DNA from: an uncultured Alphaproteobacteria bacterium
GTDB taxonomy: Bacteria > Pseudomonadota > Alphaproteobacteria > HIMB59 > GCA-002718135
Length of the DNA stretch: 64,000 bases
Direction of reading: 5' to 3'
NCBI GenBank assembly: GCA_902518895.1
Contig: CABYHL010000003.1
Coordinates: forward strand, 26,196 to 90,195
Of the stretch, positions 48,506 to 58,034 are shown one piece after another; the stretch's first letter is position 1, and each line of letters opens with the position of its first letter. The notes under the pieces were generated by a model, which was not told where the DNA came from, searched no databases, and worked only from the letters and a program-made list of their open reading frames with translations. Both the position numbers and the translations under genes were made by a program.

Positions 48506-49060
48506 ATGAGTACCGCAGAAAATCCAGCTTTGGTTCTTAATGCTGATTTTCGGCCACTATCCTATTACCCACTTTCCTTATGCTCATGGCAAGATGCTAT
48601 TAAAGCCGTTTTTCTTGAAAGAGTTTCAGTGATTGAAAATTACGAGCATGAAGTTCATTCCCCAAATCTTACATTTAAGTTACCAAGTGTAATTGCACTT
48701 AAAGATTATGTAACGCCTCAAAGAAGACCTGCGTTCACTCGTTTTAATGTATTTTTAAGAGATAATTTTACTTGCCAGTATTGCACTAATCGTTTTCCTG
48801 CCAACGAGCTGACATTTGATCACTTAGTGCCTAAATGTTTAAATGGAAAAACTACATGGGAGAATGTAGTTTCTGCTTGTACGTCCTGTAATTTAAAAAA
48901 GGGAAGAAAATTAATTCACAATACAGATATGAAACTTTTTAAAAAACCACTTCGACCATCTTCTATTCAACTACAAAACAATGGTAGGAATTTTCCACCA
49001 AATTTTTTGCATGAAACTTGGAGAGATTATTTGTACTGGGATACAGAATTAGAAAATTAA
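48506..49060 (+). CDS. HNH endonuclease family protein
   Basis: ALVLNADFRPLSYYPLSL...FTCQYCTNRFPANELTFDHLVPKCLNGKTTWENVVSACTSCNLKKG. Confidence 0.9.
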   Translation: MSTAENPALVLNADFRPLSYYPLSLCSWQDAIKAVFLERVSVIENYEHEVHSPNLTFKLPSVIALKDYVTPQRRPAFTRFNVFLRDNFTCQYCTNRFPANELTFDHLVPKCLNGKTTWENVVSACTSCNLKKGRKLIHNTDMKLFKKPLRPSSIQLQNNGRNFPPNFLHETWRDYLYWDTELEN

Positions 49061-49626
49061 ATTTTTTTTGAGATTGCAATAGCAGTTTTACATCCAAGCT
49101 CAATTACTTTAGTCATAATTTTATAACCTGGGGCTTTTTCCGCATCGTGTTCTATTCCAATATCATGGTGCTCTAGTTCATCATCTCGGAATTTAGAAAT
49201 TGTTTTTTTTAAATCTTTATGATCATCTCCTAAGAGCTCCAATTGTTCTTGGTAATGTTCACCGATTACTTTTTCAACAGCAACAGTACACGCCATGGCA
49301 GCTTTTTCACCCATTAAGGCAGTGGATGCGCCAAGCGCATAACCTGCAACATTCCATAAAGGAAGGAGAGCAGTTGGCCTAACTCTATGTTCTAATATTA
49401 GTTCATTGAATTTATCAATATGCTCTTTTTCTTGGTCAGCCATATGTTGAATCGTTTTTCCAAGTTTTGAGTTCTTCCCAAAAACTGCTATTTGCCCGTC
49501 ATATATTTTAGTTGCACCATATTCACCTGCATGATCGACTCTTATGATTTCTTCCAAAATCTCCCTATGAGTAATTCTATTTGAAGAGTGTTTTTTTTTA
49601 GACGCTTTTTTCTTTTTTAATGCCAT
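49057..49626 (-). CDS. coq7: Demethoxyubiquinone hydroxylase Coq7 (start placed at MALKKKK; alternative 49650)
   Basis: RVDHAGEYGATKIYDGQ, EKEHIDKFNELI, RDDELEHHDIGIEHDA diiron carboxylate motifs. Confidence 0.92.
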   Translation of the reverse strand: MALKKKKASKKKHSSNRITHREILEEIIRVDHAGEYGATKIYDGQIAVFGKNSKLGKTIQHMADQEKEHIDKFNELILEHRVRPTALLPLWNVAGYALGASTALMGEKAAMACTVAVEKVIGEHYQEQLELLGDDHKDLKKTISKFRDDELEHHDIGIEHDAEKAPGYKIMTKVIELGCKTAIAISKKI

Positions 49627-50092
49627 AGTATCTAAATAAATAAATAGCATTTAAAATAAAAATAACTAGTAAAACTAGTGTATTAATTGAAGCAGCAGAA
49701 ATTCCAAAAAAACTCCAAATAACTTCATCACAACTAATTACCTGCTTTGATAATATCTGTGCTTTAAGGTCTGAAGCATTCTCACTGTTAGTTAACATTG
49801 CTGAACAACCTGCTGGTCCTTTAAGAATTTTATTTTCAACTCCAACATGCCATATAGAATAAAAAAGCCCGTAAACTGATGCAAACTGTATTACTAAATA
49901 AAGCCAAATTTTATTTAAATTTTTGAATAAAAATATCAAAATTAAACATATTAAAATTAAATAATACGGATGTCTTTGCTTTAAACACAACTCACATGGC
50001 TGAAGATTAAAAAAGTATTCAGCAATTAATGCTGATGATATCGAGATAAGTGAAATAATAAATAAAAGTTTTATCCAATTACGAATTATCAT
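49598..50092 (-). CDS. dsbB: Disulfide bond formation protein DsbB-like
   Basis: 4 TM; AEYFFNLQPCELCLKQRHPYY, second Cys pair CSAML..SKQVISCDE. Confidence 0.88.
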   Translation of the reverse strand: MIIRNWIKLLFIISLISISSALIAEYFFNLQPCELCLKQRHPYYLILICLILIFLFKNLNKIWLYLVIQFASVYGLFYSIWHVGVENKILKGPAGCSAMLTNSENASDLKAQILSKQVISCDEVIWSFFGISAASINTLVLLVIFILNAIYLFRYYGIKKEKSV

Positions 50093-50673
50093 AAAAATCT
50101 AATTATAAAAACACTTCCAACAAGTAAAATAAAAAATACAATAGTTAAAATATTAAAATATTTATCAATAATTAATTTAATTTTTTCACCAAAAAAATAA
50201 AGAAGTATTGCTATTAAATAAAATCTTAATCCCCGACCAATTATAGAAACAATAATAAACAAAAAAATATTTAATCCAAATACACCACTTGCAATAGTAA
50301 TAAACTTATAAGGAAAGGGTGTTATTCCAGCACCTAGAACAATTAATATGCCAAATTCTTTGTAGTAATTTTCAAAGACACTAAAAGAATTTTCTAAATG
50401 ATAAAAGTCTACAATGTAAATACCTACTGAATTATAAAAAAAATATCCTATTGCATATCCTAGTATTCCACCCAGAACTGAAAACAGTGTACACATAAAA
50501 GCATAAAATAAAGCTCTTGCTTTAGAAGCTAATGCCATTGGTATCAAAAGTATGTCTGGTGGAATTGGGAAAAATGAGCTTTCTGCAAATGATATTAAAC
50601 TCAAATACCACTTTGCGTTTTTATGTTGTGCCTTCTCTAAAGTCCAATCGTAAGTTTTTTTAAAAAAATTCAT
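50089..50673 (-). CDS. YqaA/DedA-family membrane protein
   Basis: SLISFAESSFFPIPPDILLIPMALA, GAGITPFPYKFITIASGVF. Confidence 0.85.
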   Translation of the reverse strand: MNFFKKTYDWTLEKAQHKNAKWYLSLISFAESSFFPIPPDILLIPMALASKARALFYAFMCTLFSVLGGILGYAIGYFFYNSVGIYIVDFYHLENSFSVFENYYKEFGILIVLGAGITPFPYKFITIASGVFGLNIFLFIIVSIIGRGLRFYLIAILLYFFGEKIKLIIDKYFNILTIVFFILLVGSVFIIRFL

Positions 50674-50749
50674 TTAATTTTATTTTTTTTATAATTTTGA
50701 TTTATACTATTAACTATCTTAAATCTAAATTATCATAGATATTACTTAA

Positions 50750-51946
50750 ATGGAAAATATAGAGACTAAAGAATTAAAAACGGCATTTTATGCAACTTTT
50801 TCACAGGGGTTCTTTGCAACATTAACCTTCAGTATGTTTATGGTAAATTCACCAATTCTTTTTGATTTGATTGGTATGACAAAAATAGAATTTTCTATAG
50901 GATTTATTATTTTTGGTATTTGTAATGTAATTACAAACCAACTTACAACCCGTTTTTTACTCCCAAAAATAGGAAGCACAAATTGTTTAATTATAGCAAG
51001 ATTATTATATGCTTTTATTCCTTTTTCTGTGTTTTACTTTTCTTCATATAATTTTTTTATTTTCGTATCTATGTTGTGGGGTATTTCTATTGGAATACAA
51101 GCTCCTAATATTTTTACACAAGTTGCGATAATAGAAGAAAAAACAAAAAAAATTCTTAATCCAATATTTAAATCATCCTTTAATTTTGGTTTTCTATCTG
51201 GAGCAGGAATATCTAGTTTATGTCTTGGTTTGGAAATTGACCCTGTATACACTACTTTTATTGTAGGTTTGTTTGTTTTTGTATCAACTTTGACTATGTA
51301 TTTTTTTGGAATGAATATGAAATATGATGTTGTTAATAAGGATCCAAGATTTTCAATTCCAAATTATAAAATTATCATGTTTGCATCAATTAATATGTGT
51401 ATTATCGCATTTATGGGAATAATAATTCAATGGTCACCTTTATGGCTCGTTACTGATCTTGCTGCACCAATTTTTTTAGTTGGTTCAATAGTTATTTTTT
51501 TTAATGTAGGTGAGATTATAAGTAATTTGTTTGCGTCAAAATTAATTACAAAACTTGGTGAAGTAATTGTAGGTCCATGTTTTGCAATGGTTGGATCAAC
51601 AATATTAGTGATAAGTATTTTTTCTCAAAATATAATTATTATTTTTATAGCAATAACACTTTTTGGAATGTTAATTTCCAATGTTATGCCCATAGTATTT
51701 AGACAAGCAGTAAAAAATTCTCAAAATCCAATCCCAGTTACTATTTCTCATGTATCAAGTATTGCTTTTGTCGGAGCTATATTTGGACCTGCTGTTGTTG
51801 GAATTTCAGCTGAAACCTTTGGTTTAACGTTTAATATGTATGCATTAGGCGTTGTAATGTTTTTGATTGCTTTACTAATGTTTTTTATAATGCGTGAAGA
51901 TAAATTGGTAGGAGTAGAGGGAATCGAACCCACACCACCGAAGTGA
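50750..51946 (+). CDS. MFS transporter whose 3' end runs into an antisense tRNA gene
   Basis: 12-TM protein; C-terminal VGVEGIEPTPPK is encoded by antisense tRNA-Leu sequence. Confidence 0.8.
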   Translation: MENIETKELKTAFYATFSQGFFATLTFSMFMVNSPILFDLIGMTKIEFSIGFIIFGICNVITNQLTTRFLLPKIGSTNCLIIARLLYAFIPFSVFYFSSYNFFIFVSMLWGISIGIQAPNIFTQVAIIEEKTKKILNPIFKSSFNFGFLSGAGISSLCLGLEIDPVYTTFIVGLFVFVSTLTMYFFGMNMKYDVVNKDPRFSIPNYKIIMFASINMCIIAFMGIIIQWSPLWLVTDLAAPIFLVGSIVIFFNVGEIISNLFASKLITKLGEVIVGPCFAMVGSTILVISIFSQNIIIIFIAITLFGMLISNVMPIVFRQAVKNSQNPIPVTISHVSSIAFVGAIFGPAVVGISAETFGLTFNMYALGVVMFLIALLMFFIMREDKLVGVEGIEPTPPK

Positions 51947-51990
51947 CCGGATTTTGAATCCGGCGCGTCTACCAGTTCCGCCATACTCCC
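51906..51990 (-). tRNA. tRNA-Leu (anticodon CAA), CCA encoded
   Basis: Minus strand GGGAGTATGGCGGAACTGGTAGACGCGCCGGATTCAAAATCCGGTCACTTCGGTGGTGTGGGTTCGATTCCCTCTACTCCTACCA; acceptor, anticodon and T stems pair, long variable arm. Confidence 0.97.
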
Positions 51991-52060
51991 TTAGTTAAGG
52001 TTTACTCTGGATTTAATTATTAGTCTATTAGTTTTAATGATTTATTTATTTTTATTACGA

Positions 52061-52663
52061 TTATCTTTTTAGATTAAATTTTGAAGAAATAGTCGTGTAC
52101 TCACTATATCCCATTCTTGCTATATATCTCATTGCAACACTATCAACTCTATTATTCTTAATAAATTTGTTATTTATAAAAATTCCAATTACTTCACCAA
52201 TAATCATTGTAGAGATTTTTTTTGAATTTGATTTTAATTTAATTGTTTTAACTAATTTACATTCTAAATTAACAGGACTATCTTTAACTGACGGAGGTTT
52301 AACAAGTCTAGATTTTTTCTTTCTTAAATTTGATAAAATAAATTCATCTTCATCAGGTTTGAAATCCCTGGAAGATATATTCATTTGATTTCTTGAAGTG
52401 GTGGTTGCAAAATTTACAACAAATTCTTTTGTAGTCAAAATATTTGATAACGTATCCTTATATTTCCCATGTGTTGAACTACCATTTGAACAAAACATAA
52501 CTTGAGGAGGCTCATCAGCCACAGCGTTAAAATATGAATATGGTGCTAAGTTCGCTTTTCCATTTATACTAATTGAAGAAATCCACCCAATAGGTCTAGG
52601 AAAAACTAGTGACTTAAATGGATCTATTTTAAAAGGACTTCCTTTTTTTGGTTCATAAAACAT
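52061..52663 (-). CDS. Flavin reductase-like, FMN-binding protein
   Basis: FPRPIGWISSISINGKANLAPYSYFNAVADEPPQVMFCS. Confidence 0.85.
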   Translation of the reverse strand: MFYEPKKGSPFKIDPFKSLVFPRPIGWISSISINGKANLAPYSYFNAVADEPPQVMFCSNGSSTHGKYKDTLSNILTTKEFVVNFATTTSRNQMNISSRDFKPDEDEFILSNLRKKKSRLVKPPSVKDSPVNLECKLVKTIKLKSNSKKISTMIIGEVIGIFINNKFIKNNRVDSVAMRYIARMGYSEYTTISSKFNLKR

Positions 52664-52671
52664 TATCTATT

Positions 52672-53085
52672 TTATAAATAAGAATTTGCGTATTCTTTTA
52701 TTTTTTCAAGCATAGAATAGACTCCATTCCTTCTCCCTGGAGTTAAAAGAGTATCAAGCTCTAAAGTATTTAACATACTAAAATCAGAATTTTTAATTTC
52801 AGATGGATTTCTGTCACCATAAATATCGCATAGAATTGTTACCATACCCTTTGATATAAATGCATCTGAGTCGTAATAAAATGAAAGTTTATTTTCTTTT
52901 AGTTTAGGAACCAACCAAACTTGTGCCTGACATCCAGAAACTTTAAACGAGTCATTTCTATATTCTTCTGGAAAATCTTTAGCATTTTTTGCTTGATCAA
53001 TTAAAAACTTATACTTGTCCATTCCGTCATCGAATAGATCTAGACTCTCCTTGTAGTAATTTATTTTTTCTTCTATTGTTTTCAT
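52672..53085 (-). CDS. sufE: SufE-like cysteine desulfuration protein
   Basis: FKVSGCQAQVWLVPK, SKGMVTILCDIYGDRNPSEI, LTPGRRNGVYSMLEKI. Confidence 0.9.
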   Translation of the reverse strand: MKTIEEKINYYKESLDLFDDGMDKYKFLIDQAKNAKDFPEEYRNDSFKVSGCQAQVWLVPKLKENKLSFYYDSDAFISKGMVTILCDIYGDRNPSEIKNSDFSMLNTLELDTLLTPGRRNGVYSMLEKIKEYANSYL

Positions 53086-54131
53086 GACATAAATTTTCTT
53101 AACACTTTAGCAGAATCTTCTGGCAATACATCCATAATGAAAACACCAGCCATTGATTCTGATCCTGCTAAAATTTTTGGTTTATCGCCGTGTCGTAAAG
53201 GTGGATAAAATTCTACATGAAAATGAAAGTCATTATCATTTAATTCAGGAGATGCGTGTAAACCCATTATATATGGGCATCTTTTATTAAGAAAATTATC
53301 ATATCCTTTAACAACTTGCTGAATACATTTAGAAAAATCTTCAATTTGCTCATCATTAAATTTCCACGGTCCTTCAATTTGAATTTTAGGTATTATCCAT
53401 ATCTCATAAGCATATCTTGCAAAGGGCGGTACAGCAGCAATAAAATTATCATTTTGATACACATAATATTTCTCCTCCAGTTCCTTCATAATTTTAATTA
53501 AAAAACTCTCTTTTTTAAATGCCCTTATTTCTTTTTCAATTGCAGGAGGAATAAAAGGATATGCATATATTTGACCATGAGGATGATGTAAGGTAACGCC
53601 ACATTCTTCCCCTCTGTTTTCAAAAGGTAGAACATATTTCACATCTGGTTTTTTTTGTAACTCCAAATATCTATCAATCCAAACTTTAGTTAACAATTGT
53701 ATTCTGTCTAAAGGCATTTCAGAAATTGTATCTAGATGTGCTGGGGAATAGACAACTACTTCACACTCTCCTTTTGAAGGTTTACTTAAAATTTTTTCTA
53801 AAAATATATTTTCTCCATTTGAATTAAAGCTAGCCCAACGATTTGGAAAGACTGCAACTTCAAAGTTTGAAAATGGTATTTCTGTAGGATAATTTAAATT
53901 TGCCCCTGGACAAAGTGGGCAATATTCTTTTGGCGGAAATGAAGTTCTATTTTTTCTTCCTGCTGAGTAGGTAACCCATTCTTCTCTTGAAGGGTTCCAT
54001 CTCATATGAGGTTTAGGAATTTCTGTTACCTCAAGTTCTTGGCTTGGGGATTCTTTATGTTCCTTATAGCCATAAAGATAGAGTTCTTTTTTATCATTTC
54101 TTATAAAAATTCTTTTATGTATTTGATTCAT
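53082..54131 (-). CDS. galT: Galactose-1-phosphate uridylyltransferase
   Basis: MRWNPSREEWVTYSAGRKNRTSFPPKEYCPLCPG, active-site HHPHGQIYAYPFIPP, HFHVEFYPPLR. Confidence 0.93.
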   Translation of the reverse strand: MNQIHKRIFIRNDKKELYLYGYKEHKESPSQELEVTEIPKPHMRWNPSREEWVTYSAGRKNRTSFPPKEYCPLCPGANLNYPTEIPFSNFEVAVFPNRWASFNSNGENIFLEKILSKPSKGECEVVVYSPAHLDTISEMPLDRIQLLTKVWIDRYLELQKKPDVKYVLPFENRGEECGVTLHHPHGQIYAYPFIPPAIEKEIRAFKKESFLIKIMKELEEKYYVYQNDNFIAAVPPFARYAYEIWIIPKIQIEGPWKFNDEQIEDFSKCIQQVVKGYDNFLNKRCPYIMGLHASPELNDNDFHFHVEFYPPLRHGDKPKILAGSESMAGVFIMDVLPEDSAKVLRKFMS

Positions 54132-55098
54132 TAATTTTTTCTTCCCATTTAATCGAAGAATTTATAATTTCACTTAGATCATTATATTTTGGCCTCCAAT
54201 CAATATGTTTTAATATTTTTGATGTATCTGCAATTAATTGTTCAACATCCCCATCTCTTCTATTTGAAAATTTGTAATTAATTTTATCTTCTGAAATTTT
54301 ATTTGCAGTATTTATAACATCTAAAACACTAAAACCATTTCCATAACCACAATTAAATAAGTTAGATTCTGAATTTTCTAATAAATATTTTGCAACTTCT
54401 AAGTGAATATCAGCAAGGTCAGAGACATGAATATAGTCTCTGATAGCTGTTCCATCAGCTGTATTATAATCATTGCCAAATATTTCAATATGATCTCTTT
54501 TACCTACAACTACTTCAGATAAAATTTTTATTAAATGTGTTGATCTTTTAGATATTTGACCTGATCTTAATTTTTTATCAGCTCCAGCAACATTAAAGTA
54601 TCGCAATATTATAAATTTGTAGTCATGCTTATTTTCAAATAAAAAATTTTCTGTTTTTATTTTAGATTCAGCATATGGATTTCGAGGATTTAAATTTGTA
54701 TTTTCATCAATTAATTTATTTTCACTTACCGATCCGTATGCAGCAGCTGTTGAAGAAAATACTATTTTATTTAATCCATTATTTTTACAAGTTTCAAATA
54801 GTTTAGTTGCATTTTCAGTATTATTATCAAAATATTTTTGCGGATATTTAACAGATTCTTCAACTTGAATAAAACCAGCAAAGTGCATCAATAAATCAAA
54901 GCTATTAGATTTTATAAGCTCAGAGATTACTTCTTCATCATTAATATTACATTTTGTAAAAAATGCATTTTTAGGAATAAGACTTTCGTTTCCAGTAGAT
55001 AAATCATCAATAATATGAACATTATGACCAGCATCTAGAAGAGAAAGAGCGGCATGACTTCCGATATATCCTGCGCCACCCGTTAAAAGAAAATTCAT
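54115..55098 (-). CDS. galE: UDP-glucose 4-epimerase
   Basis: LLTGGAGYIGSHAALSLLDAGH, SSTAAAYGS, NPYAESKIKTE, RYFNVAGAD, NCGYGNGFSVLDVI. Confidence 0.93.
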   Translation of the reverse strand: MNFLLTGGAGYIGSHAALSLLDAGHNVHIIDDLSTGNESLIPKNAFFTKCNINDEEVISELIKSNSFDLLMHFAGFIQVEESVKYPQKYFDNNTENATKLFETCKNNGLNKIVFSSTAAAYGSVSENKLIDENTNLNPRNPYAESKIKTENFLFENKHDYKFIILRYFNVAGADKKLRSGQISKRSTHLIKILSEVVVGKRDHIEIFGNDYNTADGTAIRDYIHVSDLADIHLEVAKYLLENSESNLFNCGYGNGFSVLDVINTANKISEDKINYKFSNRRDGDVEQLIADTSKILKHIDWRPKYNDLSEIINSSIKWEEKINESNT

Positions 55099-55234
55099 AT
55101 TAGTATCTAATAAATTATAATTAATTAATTTAAAATTGATATATTTTATAAATGACTAATATTATGAGTCTCTTTATTTATTGAATTCAAAATAAAGTCT
55201 GTTAATGCTAAAGATAGACATATTGTGCTAACAT

Positions 55235-55972
55235 ATGAGATTAAATAAAAAAAATATTATAGTTACTGCAGCTGCACAAGGTATTGGAAGAGCAACCGCT
55301 CTTAAGTTTGCAAATGAAGGGGCTAAAGTATTAGCAACTGATATTAATGAAGATAAATTAAATGATTTAAAAAACGATAATGAGAGTATCCAAACTATGA
55401 AATTGGATTCAACTAACAAAAAAGATGTAGAGGCTTTTTGTTCTTCTATAGACAAGATTGATGTTTTATTTCACGCAGTAGGTTTTGTACATCACGGAAC
55501 AATTCTTGATTGTGATGAAGATGAATTTTCACGATCAATCAATGTTAATATATTTTCTGCATATTTAATGACCTACAATCTTTTGCCAAAAATGCTGAAA
55601 GAAAAGAAAGGTAATATCGTTATTGTTTCTTCTGCTGCATCTAATGTTAAAGGTGTGCCTAATAGGTTTATTTATGGAACTACAAAAGCAGCACTAAATG
55701 GATTTGTAAAAGCTATAGCTATAGATCACATTAAAGATGGAATTCGCTGTAATGCTATTTTGCCTGGAACTGTTGAAACACCTTCATGGGAGGGAAGAGT
55801 TAACATGGCTGATGATCCTGTTAAAGCAAGATCAGATTTTATAGCAAGACAGGCAATGGGAAGATTAGCACAACCAGAAGAAATAGCATCTCTTGCAACT
55901 TATTTAGCAAGTGATGAATCAGACTTTGTTACTGGAACATTAAACTTAATTGATGGAGGATGGACTTTATAA
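55235..55972 (+). CDS. SDR oxidoreductase, 2-keto-3-deoxy-L-fuconate dehydrogenase-like
   Basis: TAAAQGIGRATALKFANEGAKV, SSAASNVKGVPNRFIYGTTKAA, RQAMGRLAQPEEIASLATYLASDESDFVTG. Confidence 0.85.
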   Translation: MRLNKKNIIVTAAAQGIGRATALKFANEGAKVLATDINEDKLNDLKNDNESIQTMKLDSTNKKDVEAFCSSIDKIDVLFHAVGFVHHGTILDCDEDEFSRSINVNIFSAYLMTYNLLPKMLKEKKGNIVIVSSAASNVKGVPNRFIYGTTKAALNGFVKAIAIDHIKDGIRCNAILPGTVETPSWEGRVNMADDPVKARSDFIARQAMGRLAQPEEIASLATYLASDESDFVTGTLNLIDGGWTL

Positions 55973-56820
55973 TGAAAACTTTAAGATACAGAATTGGAAA
56001 TGAAGTTAAACCAGGAATACTTGATCAAAAAGGAAATATTCGAGATGTGTCATCTCTAGTTAAGGATTGGGATAATAAAAATGTAACTATTAGCAAATTG
56101 AATGAAGTGAAAAAAATTGATCCTACATCTTTACCTCTAGTCGAAAACAGTGATGGATATGCACCTTGTGTTTGTAAAGAAAGTATTGGAAAATTTATTT
56201 GTATCGGCCTCAATTATTCTGATCATGCTGAAGAAACAGGTCAGAAAGTTCCACCTGAACCAATTATTTTTGCAAAAGCAACAAGTGCCGTTATTGGACC
56301 AAACGATAATGTAGAGATTCCAAAAAAATCAGTAAAGTCTGACTGGGAAGTTGAACTTGGTGTTATTATTGGAAAAGAAGCAAAATATATTTCTGAAAGC
56401 GAATCACAATCTCATATTGCTGGATACTGTGTCATCAATGATCTCAGCGAAAGAGAATTTCAAATAGAACATTCCGGCCAATGGGTTAAAGGAAAGTCTT
56501 GTGACACTTTTGGTCCAATCGGACCATATTTGGTTACTACTGATGAGGTACCAGATCCTCAAAACTTAAAAATGTGGCTTGATGTTAATGGTAAAAGAAT
56601 GCAAGATGGATCAACAAGCACCATGGTTTACGGCGTAAACTTTTTAATAAGTTACTTAAGTCAATTTATGTCATTACAACCTGGAGATATCATTTCAACA
56701 GGCACACCCCCAGGAGTTGGAATGGGAATGAAACCACAAGTGTTTTTAAAAGCAGGTGATGAAATGAAACTTGGTATTGAGGGTCTGGGAGAACAAACTC
56801 AAAAAACCATTCAGGCGTAA
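55972..56820 (+). CDS. FAH-family hydrolase, 2,4-diketo-3-deoxy-L-fuconate hydrolase/ureidoglycolate lyase-like
   Basis: CIGLNYSDHAEETG, DWEVELGVIIGKEAKYI, KSCDTFGPIGPYLVT, PGDIISTGTPPGVGMGMKP. Confidence 0.88.
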   Translation: MKTLRYRIGNEVKPGILDQKGNIRDVSSLVKDWDNKNVTISKLNEVKKIDPTSLPLVENSDGYAPCVCKESIGKFICIGLNYSDHAEETGQKVPPEPIIFAKATSAVIGPNDNVEIPKKSVKSDWEVELGVIIGKEAKYISESESQSHIAGYCVINDLSEREFQIEHSGQWVKGKSCDTFGPIGPYLVTTDEVPDPQNLKMWLDVNGKRMQDGSTSTMVYGVNFLISYLSQFMSLQPGDIISTGTPPGVGMGMKPQVFLKAGDEMKLGIEGLGEQTQKTIQA

Positions 56821-57974
56821 TGTTTGGCAATATCAATAATTGTCATAACGTTAAAGATTTTAGAAACTTGGCAAAAAAAAGACTACCTAGTCCAATATTC
56901 CATTACATTGATGGTGCTGCTGATGATGAGATAACTTATAAAAGAAATACTGATGCCTATGAGCAATGTGATTTAATTCCAAATGTTTTAAGCGGTGTTG
57001 ATAAAGTTGATATGTCAACTACGGTAATGGGACAAAAGTTAGATATGCCTTTGTATTGTGCACCAACCGCTCTTCAAAGATTATTTCATCATGAAGGTGA
57101 GATTGGAGTTGCAAAAGCTGCAGAAAAATTTGGAACTATGTTTGGAATTTCTTCTTTAGGGACAGCCAGTATTGAAGAAATATCAAATTTAGTAAAAACA
57201 CCTAAATTATTTCAACTCTATGTTCACAAAGACAAAGGACTAAATAAAGCTCTTATAGAAAGATGTAAGGAATCAAATTTTGAAGCAATGGCTGTTACTG
57301 TAGATACTGCTGTTGGAGGTAACCGTGAAAGAGATTTGTATACAGGTTTTACTATTCCAATGAAATTAAAACTCAATAGTATTCTAAGTTTTATACTCCA
57401 TCCAAAGTGGGCAGTAGATTATTTTACAAAACCAAAATGGGAATTAAGTAATCTAAAGGATCATATTAATGAAGGCACAACAGTAATGACAACCATAGGA
57501 GATTACTTCACAAAAATGCTTGATAACTCCATGAGTTGGAAAGATGTAGAAAATATTAATAAAGAGTGGGGACGTCAATTTGCAATTAAAGGGGTAATGT
57601 CTGTAGATGATGCAAAAAAAGCAGTCGACGTGGGTGCCTCCGCTATAATGGTTTCAAATCATGGAGGACGACAGTTAGATGGATCAAGATCACCATTCGA
57701 TCAATTAGCTGAAATTGTAGATGCTGTGGGTGATAAAATAGATGTAATATGTGAAGGAGGTATCAGAAGAGGTACTCATGTTTTAAAAGCATTGTCTCTT
57801 GGTGCAAAAGCTTGTTCCGGTGGAAGAATGTATTTATATGCTTTAGCAGCGGGTGGTCAAAAAGGTGTTGAAAAAAGCTTGTCTAATCTTCACAATGAAA
57901 TTGAGAGAGACATGAAATTAATGGGAGTTTCCAACATAAAAGAATTAACAAGAAAAAATCTAAAATTCAGATAA
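56820..57974 (+). CDS. FMN-dependent alpha-hydroxy acid dehydrogenase (LldD-like)
   Basis: FHYIDGAADDEITYKRN, LYCAPTALQRLFHHEGE, VSNHGGRQLDGSRSPFDQL, EGGIRRGTHVLKALSLGAKACSGG. Confidence 0.9.
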   Translation: MFGNINNCHNVKDFRNLAKKRLPSPIFHYIDGAADDEITYKRNTDAYEQCDLIPNVLSGVDKVDMSTTVMGQKLDMPLYCAPTALQRLFHHEGEIGVAKAAEKFGTMFGISSLGTASIEEISNLVKTPKLFQLYVHKDKGLNKALIERCKESNFEAMAVTVDTAVGGNRERDLYTGFTIPMKLKLNSILSFILHPKWAVDYFTKPKWELSNLKDHINEGTTVMTTIGDYFTKMLDNSMSWKDVENINKEWGRQFAIKGVMSVDDAKKAVDVGASAIMVSNHGGRQLDGSRSPFDQLAEIVDAVGDKIDVICEGGIRRGTHVLKALSLGAKACSGGRMYLYALAAGGQKGVEKSLSNLHNEIERDMKLMGVSNIKELTRKNLKFR

Positions 57975-58034
57975 ATCAACAATTTTCTTAAAAAAAATAT
58001 TTATTCTAATTCAATTTTATTTTACAAATTTTTT

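Noticed and set aside
48506-49060. HNH endonuclease as a defence or homing element
   Set aside because: Sits alone among housekeeping genes and looks like the HNH protein commonly conserved in alphaproteobacteria; no methylase, intron or toxin partner.
51748-51984. ORF MAELVDAPDSKSGHFGGVGSIPSTPTN... on the minus strand
   Set aside because: Translation of the tRNA-Leu gene and antisense of the MFS gene; classic spurious tRNA-derived ORF.
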